Source: Trachythela sp. YZ-2020
Lineage: Eukaryota; Cnidaria; Anthozoa; Malacalcyonacea; Clavulariidae
Length of the DNA: 64,000 nucleotides
Reading direction: 5' to 3'
Assembly: GCA_016169945.1 (NCBI GenBank)
Contig: JADLSH010000020.1
Location: 248,001 to 312,000, forward strand
The notes beneath the pieces were generated by a model. It ran no database searches. It was not told the origin of the DNA and saw only the letters and a list, made by a program, of their open reading frames with translations. Made by a program: the position numbers and the translations under genes. Position 1 is the first letter of the stretch. Each line of letters opens with the position of its first letter. Below are positions 50,985 through 62,900 of this stretch, piece after piece.

Positions 50985-53900
50985 ATATACCCAAGCACCT
51001 CAAAATAAGATTGAAACCACTGATCTGAGATTGAAACCTGAAACCTCACACAGACAGTAAATGTTACACCGTCAAATGCCTCATCGAATGTCATGTTTGA
51101 GCGCAATAATTGTCGGCTATTGGCTCCATATGGAATCAGGCATATGAGATGCTCGAGAACTCCTTGTAGGCCTTGCAAAGTTCTGTATAATGGTGTATTC
51201 GGCTTTAGATTAGCCAACTTATTTTGAATGACTGAATAGTTCTCCTCAACTATGCACGGCTGAAGAGACTGACGCACTGCACACGCACCTACATCAACGC
51301 GAGACTCATTTCGTATTGCGAACGTCATGGGGCCCTGCAGTGTTAAATATAAAGTGAACTTACAGTCTTAATTAACAGTTGATATTAATATACTATGAAT
51401 CATGTTTATTTTCGAAGAAAAATAATATAAATTCAATGAACTCAAAAATATAAAATATAAAACAGTATTCACCAGCAGCCTTTCTCTTCACTCCTCTCTC
51501 TCATCACGGTTGGTCCCGAGTCGTTGTCACATTCTGATTCGTCGTTACTATCATTGCCAGCTGAATTCAGAAATCCAATTGCACCTACACCTACACCTAA
51601 GATATAGTTCGCTTCGCCTCTAAATTTCGTGTAATCTTCATGAATCGTCGAGTGTTCATGACAAATACGTCCATGGCCATGGTTTGTTGGAACCCCTGGA
51701 AATGCGCTTATACAGACGTAATCCGGACGAACAGAAGTAAATTTAGATTGAATTTTTCCGATAATTAAACTGTGAAAGTTACATTTATTGATATTTATAG
51801 CACATTTATTGAATCTGCTAAAAGCCTGCGAAAACTTTAAAGCCATGATGGACGCCATGCTGTTTTTGAATGTTCGAAAACACTTGAACAGATAAACACT
51901 TGAACACTTGAACAGATGGAATTATTGTTCTACTTGAAAAGGAAGATCTTTAACAGTATCATGATACCTTCATCCGTCTAGGGGCAAATAAAGTATCGCA
52001 TTTTCTCGACGTGGACGATGATATGATGTCCACAATTGGTTTGACTCCACTTGAGATAAAACGTTTGAATCGTGTCTTCAACGAGAATGATAATCGGAAT
52101 AAACTTAATACCTCAACCATTTATAATAGCCAGGACGCTAAAAATCTAGGAGAAGCAAGTGTAATACACCCAGCGCCTTCACAATCTTGCAGAACAAAAG
52201 CAAAGCAAGCAGGTGTGTATTTATTAAAAACGAAAAGTCTTATATATGTCTTGATTTGAGTGGTGTTGATGTCTCGTTCTTCTTTCTCTATTAACAGTAC
52301 TCGTATTTGATGGAGGTAAATTAAAGACTGTTAAACCTCTGGAAGGGGAAAAAGAGATAAATCCTTGGGATAAGTACCTGTATCCATATCCAAAAACTGA
52401 TAGAATGAAATTCTATAATAGTGTTGTCCAGGATATCTACTACGCAGCTAAAGGCAGACCAGATTTTACAAGCTACCTCAGAGAGCAGCAGAACTTTCGT
52501 TGCAACACTCAAAAATAAATCACACAGTTGATGAAAACAGATGTTTATTATGAAAGCTCTGCAAGTGGTGTGCCAAAGTACTACAAAGTGAAAGGGAATG
52601 TGTGAAAAGAATAAAAGTGTGAAAATAATATTTGTGCTTCATTGCTGAAGAAGGCTGAAAAAACTGAAAGTAATGCAGAAAAGCTCCGCACCAGATTGCT
52701 TCAAAGAAGAGAAAAGCATTTGGATGTTAATAATTGTGAATCTGAAATAGAGAAAGGTTGTGATGAAGAACACTGCAATCTGTCAAAATCAATTGTTGAC
52801 TTGCAAGTACCTTTGAAAAAGTTGATACAAATTGTAAATGATTTGCGCCACTCATATCTGCACTTATCGAGGTGTAAATTATATCCAGAAACAACAGTTC
52901 ATGAAAATGCTAGACAAAAAAGAAGGAAGAAAGAAAATAAAAGGAAATCAAGAGCCTTAAAGTACCTTGTTACTAGGAATCTTTTTGGAGGAGAAGCCCT
53001 TGAGCATGTAGAGTGTGCTGTCCAAAGGCTCATTGTGAGAAAGTAAGGGGGAGTGATGTAGGATGTGATGTAGAAAGTGATGTAGAAAGTGATGTAGAAA
53101 GTGATGTAGAAAGTGATGTAGAAAGTGATGTAGAAAGTGATGTAGAAAGTGATGTAGAAAGTGATGTAGAAAGTGATGTAGAAAGTGATGTAGAAAGATG
53201 TGAGAAATAATTAATAGGTGCAGAAAACACAATTTGTGAATTAGTTTCGGATGATGATAATGACGGTGAAGTACCAGGAACTGCATAACTTTTTCATGAT
53301 CAGTGGTGAAGCTAACCTTAGCAACGGCAGTATGTGCTGTACAAATTTTGAGTGAAATATATTATTCAAACCTTTATATTCTTCAAACTATTTATTAGCA
53401 TAGCATGACCGGTTGCTAAGGCTGGGTTGCCCCACTTATAATCATCGTTTTAAAAATATGTTCTTTTGATGCCAATGTTATTAATTCATAACAGACATTG
53501 TATAAATATGGCATCAGTCCACTCATTGACATTGCGTTTTGTTTACAATTTTAAAATTTGTCATTTGTACACAAGCATAAAATATGTTAAACAGATACCA
53601 TATTCTTATTATTCTGCAGTCCGGAGGGGAACAAAAAATTATTTCTGAAAAACGTAAGTGCATTAAGACATCCAAAGGAGGAGGGGGGGTTAATTTCCTC
53701 TGTGGGGAGGTATGGATGATTTCTGGAATGATGGGTTATTGCATTTTATAATATTGCCCTAAAACGTTTTTGTAACGTAGGTTAACATAAATCAACATAA
53801 AAAATAACAACCCCCCTAAATGCTTATATAAATGTTCAAATCCCCCCTTGTTTCTCCTCAAAATGTTGATATCCCCCCAAAAATCACCTGCCCCCCCTGT

Positions 53901-56900
53901 GGTAGACATTTGCTCTTTTCAGCTTAAAAACTTCCTGAAAAATGTCCTTTTATGTTTGTTTAGATGGAAAAGTGGAAGTTACAAAAGACGGAGAAGTGTT
54001 GGGAGAAATGTCAAGTGGAACTGTTTTTGGTGAACTCGCAATCCTTTATAATTGTAAACGAACAGCGTCAGTGAGAGGTTAGCAGTAGTGCATAAACACA
54101 CACTATATACACATTCCTTAATTGTGGCATTCTTATATAGTTATATAGTTATACAGTTGTTTCCTTCATTATTACTAAAACCAAAATGGTACCTTAGAGT
54201 TAAATTACATAATTTAAAGTGGCTGTCAATTAGACAAACAAAGTTTTGAAACAAACAAAAATTCATCAAATTTTGATTTTTTGTAATTTCATGGAAAATA
54301 TCTCGGGCTCAGAACAATAACCTCTACCGATATCTGTTTCCGCTGAAATATATCGCGGACACCTGCGAATACCTAGAATTATCCGTAGGCTTAAGCCAAC
54401 GAGAAAGCCAGTACAGAGTACAATCAACAATAAACTGTGATATTGTGCTAACTTACGTGTTACACGTAGCTTCAAACGAATTAACGATATTAATAGCTAA
54501 GGAAATCATCGTTTGTATATGAACAATTTTGGAAGGTGTGGTCAAGATGAGTTGAAACGAAAACGGAAGAAATATATACCGAATTGATTTTAGTTCATAT
54601 ATCTAGTTTAAATACTATCAGGCAAGAGTTTAAAAATTTGTAATCATTTTGATTTTAAACATAAATGCTGAATACCTTGCAGCAAAAGAGCATTCCAAGT
54701 TATGGGTGATCGATCGTTCGGTATTCCAAGTTATCATGATGCGAACTGGCATTACAAGACTGAAAGAACACATCAAATTTTTGAAAAGGTTCGTTAAACT
54801 AACTATATTTTTGAATAGCTCGATCACCTGTAAACTGTTTTCCATATAGGTCCATATAGGAGGAAACTGGAGCACCCATAAAAACCTATGGTGTTTGGGT
54901 GACGGTAAAACAAATTGAACACACTCTTCTCACCTGCTACTGGGGCGAATCACACAACTGCACGTTGCTGGAATCGAACTCTGATCGCAGAGGTGAAAAG
55001 GACGTACATTATCCAATGCACGATCGGAAATTGCGGCCAAAAATTCACACCCAAGCCATGTCAACCTGGCTTACCTGAACATGCGTAGATTGTACATCTG
55101 ACCTGTAATGAAAATTGATGAGGAGAACTACTGAATATTTTAAGATATAGTCGGTAAATTTTGTATATTTATTGGTAAAAATTTAAAAATGCTAAAGACC
55201 TAAAAACAACGTTACGAAACGCAAGCATAATTAAAAATAGGTATGCAAAGCGTACATGTATCTGCTCATGCGTATTTGCATAATTGTATATAATTATGTC
55301 AAAGCATATGGTCAATATCACTCAATGAGTGTACCGGTATGAACGTTTATAGTGCTTTTAAAAACTGTGCACAAAGGGGATGAGGTCCTATAGCCCATGG
55401 GAGCAATGCACTCTTCTCTGCAAAGGCTTGCAAGCCGTTTAAAAAATATTTTGTCGTCTTACACAGGGTTTCATGAAGCGTGGGGGCAGCATGCTGCACA
55501 TATGGGGATAATAGATGATTTGCAAATGCAAGCGCGCGGGAAAAGATTGAAAAACGTTGTGTTAAGACTACTAAACATGTTCGAGAACGCACGCTGCCCC
55601 CCACGCTTCACGAAACTCCGTGTAAGATGACTAAATATTTCTTAAAGCTCGCAATCCTCTGCGGAGGAGAGTGGGAGCAATGTTTAAAACAATTGTGAAA
55701 TCTTCAGATTTTAGACTTTTATACTTGAGAATATAAAAGGTTGTATATAACAGCACTATTTACACACCACATATAAATATCACATACCATCAACTCATTT
55801 ATTACCCCTAGTCACAGTTTGGGATTGGAAAGAAATGCCAAACTGTGTTTATATCTTTATACCAATCAAATATCAAAAGTATAAGGTGATGTTGACTCTC
55901 AAAATGACAGTGATGATTTTGACACAAATAGTGTCGACTGTTGAGAATAAATATTGCATTATTTTAACACTTTTACGAGTGAACTTTGTCCAAATAGAAG
56001 CTCGAATAATGCAGGATATTCGTACAATATTTAAAAAGGCTTACTTTGTTTCCTGATTCAAATGACTTTGATATATAGCAGGTCAAGTCAAGCAAATACT
56101 TTGTGTCAACTGGCGAATCATTTCCACAGCGTAAAATCCTATCAAACCACGTCCAATTCTTCCTAAAAATACTCCCTCGACTCTTGCCGTGTTCAAAATA
56201 GTACAGAAAATTAAAAATATCGTTGGTTTGATGGATAATTTTCACCGTCAAATTTAAAATTTTACCCGGGTTTACAATTATCGCCCTTCAGTAGTCCGCC
56301 ATCTTGAAATACTCAACATCAATCCAGTTATACATCGAGATCAAAGAGTAACAATATAATTACGTCATTTTAAGCTAGCGGTCACTGATTGGTCAAACGA
56401 GATGTAAGCTAATCGCTGATTGGCTGATATAAGCTCGTCGCTGAATGGCTACAAGCTAACTTTACATTTACAACACGATAGCATTATATCTGCTACGCAG
56501 ATACAAAAACACCTCAAAGTAGTCATGCAAAAATCCCGCGAAAATTCTTCACTGAGCCCACGATGCCATGTTATGAAAGCTCAGCGTTATGGCCCTTTTT
56601 CCCTTGCCACTTCATTTTAGGAACACATAATAGTTTGAGTTAAATAATTAGATGATGTTAGGTTTGGGTTGGGGTTAGGGGTTGTTTTAGGGTAAGCACC
56701 ACCTAGAATAACTACATGACATATCGTATATCCGCCGGTAGATTGGTTCAAACTGTTTTGTGGTCCTTACATGTAGTGGTAACCCATTTTTCTGTGCGAT
56801 AGACCATTTTATGGTGTCGACTGCGCATCCAGAACGCGTCGTTCTGCGTCGGGATAAAATTTCGGTTGAATCCTAACATGTTAATTTTAAAATATGTTTT

Positions 56901-59900
56901 ACAAATAGCCACAATACAACGTACTACAATGTGATTTGAATATGGAAAACGTTGCTCGAAAAAGTGGTCGTTTCTCTATTTAGCTTTGCCCAGAGGACAA
57001 AGTATGTTTTGCACTGAATGGATGATTGATCAATTGAATACTTTGATATGCATATTTTAAATCTTCCAGACTTAGCTACATGTTATGATTCAAGTGTAAT
57101 TTTATCCCGACGCAGAACGCGTCATTTGTATGCGCAGTCGACACTACGAAATGGCTTATTTCCGATCGTTTCATAATTATACCCCACTGATCTCAAGAAT
57201 AGGACTGGATAGTGCATCTGCGATGCATAAATAGAACAAAACCTATTCGAAGAGGTGTGGAAAGCTATATCTTTCGAGTTACACAAGGAAGGACATACAT
57301 TTTTGTAGAAAAAGTAAGTGAAGCAGCTAACGACTTGATTGGTAAAGAATTTGACAGATTTTAGAACCTTCTCTCGTTATGAATATTCTGGCTTCAAAAT
57401 TGGCTCATTGAATTCAAAACGATACTCTATCCAGTCATAATTTTGAGATCAATGCTACACTACCTCATATAGTTGTATCTTAATTCGTCAATTGATATAG
57501 TCCACCTGAAGAAGTTAGTCAAATGTCAATTATATAATAATCTAAGTTCGATCTGCCTTTCTATTGGTCGAAAGCCATGATCTATTAAAGGAAAGACGCA
57601 CGGCTGACGCCATTTCACTGACGTAATATCTTTTAACCAATCACAGTTCTCTCAGAAGCATTACGAACCAATTGCGTGCGCTGTTTTGTATAGATCATGG
57701 ATCACTTCAAATGGCGTGTAACTACCATTCCGTCGTGCTTCAAAGCCTCCGAAAGTTTCCCGTACGAGCTTAGTTTAGCTAATTTTTCAACTTTTCTATT
57801 TATATACAAAACAAATAGATAACATTTTCGCGTGATCTGTTCAGTTATAGATACACAGAGAACGTTATAACGTGGTAAGAACATCGGTGACCCACTCGCC
57901 CCGGTGACTCATCGCCACTTTCTTGTTCTTATACCATGTTATCACGTCATAGTGTGTATCTATAACTGAACAGACAACGGCAAAATGTTATCTATTTGTT
58001 AACTGTAATATGTTTACATTGTATTCATAATGAATATGGTACATGAAAACGTTACGTATACCTGTATTCAGGGGTGGATTGGAAACATTGCATTTTGTTT
58101 TTAAGTCAATTTTCTAGCTATGCGTATTTGAATTCCCATTTTCCTTTACCGTTTCACACTAATTTATACTGCAGAACATTTCATAATTTTTCTTTCTCAA
58201 CAGTGTTTCATTATTGAACAAGCTACCAGAAGAAAAATTATCCAAGATTGCAGATGTCTTGCAGGAGGTATAGGGAATTTCTGTCATAATTATATATTTT
58301 ATAAAGTACTAGAGTATGCAAGTGCAAGATAAAATGAAGTATTGGATTTTTTTTCGTCGTGTCGAAACTATCAAAACATTTATGTTTGTAATTTAATTAT
58401 TATCTTAAAAATGCTAGATGCGCGACCAGGATTCATAATCAATTTTGTTGAATGCGAAATCCTAGACAAGGCAACATATCGACACAGAGCAACACTGGAG
58501 TCCTGGGGCCGGTTGTATCAAAGGTGGATAAGTTATCCGGTGGATAAGTCCTATCCGATGGATAAATCTTCTATCCGATGGATAGTTATCCGTTGGATAA
58601 AAATGCGTTGTATGAAGCACGGATAGCAGGGTGGATAGCTATCCGTCGGATAAGCTTAAATTTAACCGGGAAAAACCGGATTTTCCTGAAATTTCTTACC
58701 TCAACGTCAGCTGTTGCTGAGCTTTTGTGAACTTTATAATTTAACTTGTATAAAATCCATCCATATCTTGAATTAACTTGCGATAAATTTCCCGTTGTTG
58801 GTTGTATTGTTCTTTTTCAGTCGGTCGTCACTAGTATTAATATAGTCAGACTTGTATGATTTTGTTGTACATTTTCATAGTACGTGAAATACGTGTGGTG
58901 TTTTTATTCACTAGCTAGCATTTCACGATCTTTGTTTATGCGAAGACAACAGCAGAGGCAGAAACTCTAGTTGAGTATACTTTTCCTGTAGAATACATTA
59001 AATATTTTGTTCCTTGACCTTGCACACATTTCATAACAATTTTAAGAACATTTTCTCTCAAGTTTTGATTGGCTAATCAAAGCGAACGAACAAAAATTAC
59101 AAAATTCGCCGTCTTGTTGTCTATTGCCTAATTTTGTTTGGTTTTCCAAGTTGTATCTTCGGTACGTTCATCGTGTTTTTAAACTGACTAAAAGTGAGAA
59201 ATTCACTGCTTGTTTTCAAACTATATAAAAGAGAAGGATCTGAAGAAGACTGCCGGTCGGCACTGCCACCGACATGGGATATTCAGTCAAAAATATATAC
59301 AAAACTACAAAAGTGAGTATATAATGTTTATTGCATTATTATAAAGGATGTTGACTTATAAACAGAATTATTGCATTTCTGTCTCAATCCGACCCTCTTT
59401 CTTCCGAAATATTTACTATTTTGTCTTGGAACTTCGAGTTTATCCACCGGATAGAGGATTTAAACTACCTCCGGACCTCGGATAAATTTATCCTACGGAT
59501 AGTGCTTTTTTGTCCGCTGGATAACGCTATCCAAGCTTGATACAACGCAATTTTTACTCTGGATAAAATTTATCCGCCGGATAGCGACCTATCCGCCGGA
59601 TAGCGACTTATCCACCTTTGATACAACCGGCCCCTGGCATACAACATTGAATTCTGACAACATTGAATTCTGACAACAATGAGTCTTTGAAGATGTCCTT
59701 ACTGTGGCTTTCGCAATTTTTGAATATTTTTTGCATTTGCGCGCATTTAGGTAATTGCCTAAGTCACCTTCCTCAGTTTCTCTGCCTCTGGAGATAGCAA
59801 TATAGTTTTATATTCATGATAACATTCGTTTTCACTAGAGTTTACGTAGGCGAAACTTTTTATTGTTTAATATTGCATGTCATTGTAATTGTATACCACT

Positions 59901-62900
59901 GTCCTAGTAGCTTTATCCGTAGAATAGTTTTATATTTAGTATCACTTTACCCGTTGAAGACTGCAGACTGGCAGTCGAAAGCTCGTGTTTAAATAAAATT
60001 TTACTATCAGAGAACGTCTCAAAAAACTAATTATTATCTCTTCAGATGTTGTAGTTAACAATGAAGCGTTAATGATATCCGGGTGGGGCAAAAAAAAGTA
60101 CGACTGTTTGATTTAGTATAACTTAAAAACTAAAAGAGCTATTATACTTAAACAAGTGTTTTTGCATTTAGTGATGTCTAACTTAAATATTGATATATGC
60201 CATGTGCATTTTCATGCAATATTGACTGAGATAGCTGCGTTTAAACTTGACTAAACACTTTTGGAACTGTCGAGAATTAGCTAAAAACGGCCTATTAAAC
60301 TAATTTGATAACCGTTACCATTTTATCGTAAGTATTATTTAAAAGAAGTGAAGTTGAAGTTAGAAATGTTTCTTGAATAGATATGCTCTTTTATTCTAAC
60401 ATTTGGCCTTCTAACTTCAACTTCACTTCATTGAAACGAATATTTGCGTAAAATGCTAATGGTTATCAAATTATTTAATAGGCCATTTTTAGCTAATTCT
60501 CGACACTTCCAAAAATGTTTACTCAAGTTTAAACGCAGCTATCTCGGTCAATATTGCATGAAAATGGACATGGCACACATGAAAATGGACATCGCTGAAT
60601 GCAAAGCAACTTGTTTAAGTGTAATAGCTCTTTTAGTTTTTAAGTTATACTAAATCAAACAGTCGTACTTTTTTTTTGCCCCACCCGGTAGATATATGCT
60701 TGACTTTGATATTCATCGCCATATTAACGTCATATATTTTAGGAAATTTCCGACGAAGGAACAGTAATAATACGTGAAGGTGAAAATGGTGATACATTTT
60801 TCATCATCAGTGAAGGAACGGTTAGTTCCATAAAAATAATTTTAGTTGATAATGTGTGTAAATGATATTTTTAAATTTTTACTGTATTTAAGCCCGATTC
60901 GAAGAACGACTTTAATTTCTCCAGTAAGCCAGTAAGGGTCGGGTTTGTGACCAATTGCCAACGTAGTGATTTCTATTAAGCTTTCACGAGTATCAAAAGA
61001 GTTACGTACAGCTATCAGACTCTGGCTTTATCCCAATTGCAGCGGCCTTCGCGTTTAAGATTCCTGACATAAATCATTCGGTCTTTGGAGTTAGGACAGT
61101 ACAATATCCAAAACTACCAGGAAAAGAATGGACAAGATATGCTGTATAAATAATGGTTCTGCTTTAGATGTAACTGAGATCACGTTTGAGACTATAATAC
61201 AATTACTGTACTTGGTTTTTCAGGTTCAAGTCACACAAACAGTGAACAATTCTGAGAAACCTCAGCTTGTCCGAAATCTAAAGAAAGGTGATTACTTCGG
61301 CGAAAAAGCATTATTGAGGTAGCTATGTTATCTTTCAGCATAAATTATGTTTCAATTATAGTAATTTAAATTGTAATAGATAAATTATATTTTTAGATAT
61401 GGTTTTCGTAACATAAACCATATCCAAACAAAAGAATCTACAAAGTTCTGAAACTTTTTTGACTTTCAAAGATAATCTTTATATGCTCAATTTACTCATA
61501 ATATAATCAAGACTAAAAATATATATATCTCTCTTTAGTATATTATTTAATAAATTAATCGAACAGAAATGTAACTTAATTAATTAGACGTGAAACCTCA
61601 TGGTTTCAACCCAATGAAACAAGTCTGGTATACACTAGGCCAAGGAGAAACCATTGACTTTTGGTTCAATTTGGATGAATATTGGATTAGAAATTTACAA
61701 AATTTTGTCTTGCTATCCCCAGCTGGACAGAACTGAATGAGTAATTAGTACATGTATAATTTGTGCATGACAACTTGACTAAATTTAGTGGCGAAGGTAT
61801 GCAGTCACTAAGTGCCCTCTAGTTTTCTTTAAATAAGCCAATCAATAACATCAATGGCTATTAGTCCACCAATTTTCGTATTAAAATGTGCGATTTTTTA
61901 CTTATCGTGCATGCTAACAGACAAACACACCCAAACAACCCCAGGTTAAAACATAACCTCTTGGCGGAGGTAATGATAAAAAAGAACAGTAATCAGAAGT
62001 GCACGTTTGTGCTCGCGATATATGATCACTGATCTCAAAGCTAAGACTGGATAAAGCATTCTTTTGAATCGAATGAGCCATTTTTGAAACCAGAACATCT
62101 GTAAGAGATTGTTAAATTATTTACAAATGAGACGTTGGGTGTTTAAATTTGTTTCGGGGGTAAAGCGAAATGCCTTTTCATATGAGACGTGAATGATGTA
62201 TATTAAAAAATCCACCCTAATGAGTTCTAGAATGTGTTAAACACTAGGTAATGACACTCGAGGCGGCCATAAAGGCCACTGTCGTGATAACCAATTTCTA
62301 TCTACACAATATGTGTTTGCTGTCCCACCAATGACCAGAAATTTTATGAAGGCCTTTAATTCTAACATGTCAACAACACCACAGTAGATTTGTGGTGGTC
62401 ATGCCAATATGACCGCCATTATCTTCATTTATATGCATAGCAGATGCACCATCCATTCCTACTTTTGATATCAATGAATTTGACGGATGACTTTATAGAC
62501 TTAGATACTCATGAGTAATTATTGAAGTGATTGTAGAATTTTGTATCCAAAATAACAAATTGTTCCTTTTTCCACAAGTGAGGATAGAAGGACAGCTAGT
62601 GTCATTGCTGGGGAGAAAGGTGTTACATGTCTAGTCTTGGAGCGAAGGTAAATTTCAAAATGTATCAATTATAGACATTTCTTTAAACATCAAGCACTCT
62701 GACAAATCAGTGACGAGTGGAAATCTTACCATACATCAAGGACAGCGTAGGTTTTGACTAACACTCTGTGGAAGGTGTGAGTTTTCTCCGTAGGGAACAC
62801 TGAAAATTGGTAATTTACAGGGTAGATTTATAGGAAAAATTGAATTGGAATGTAATCTCACATTTTCTCAGGCGATAAAACATCTGGACTAATCACCTAA

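Larger units (their letters stand above)
45255..53902. mobile_element. 8.6-kb DNA transposon (TA duplication, CCACAGGGGG ends) in PKG intron 2
   Basis: CCACAGGGGG at 45255 is inverted as CCCCCCTGTGG ending at 53902, and TA lies directly outside each end (45253-45254, 53903-53904). Subterminal regions on both sides carry repeated C6/G6 blocks. Between the ends lie a minus-strand transposase-like gene (45404-48245, probably continuing at 50978-51858), a divergent + strand spliced gene (52023-52518), a further + strand ORF (52642-53046) and a secondary LINE insertion. The short terminal repeat makes the exact borders moderately certain; the superfamily is not recognised. Confidence 0.6.
61319..62578 (+). 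other. PKG intron 7
   Basis: Contains repeat R1 copy 3 (61600-61830) and a half copy of MITE family B (62030-62105). The rest shows nothing recognisable. Confidence 0.5.

Noticed and set aside
53013..53210. ORF of SDVE repeats
   Set aside because: 12-bp minisatellite following a stop codon; no evidence of translation.
56658..56694. Interstitial telomere repeat
   Set aside because: G-rich with TTAGGG-like pieces but no regular hexamer array.
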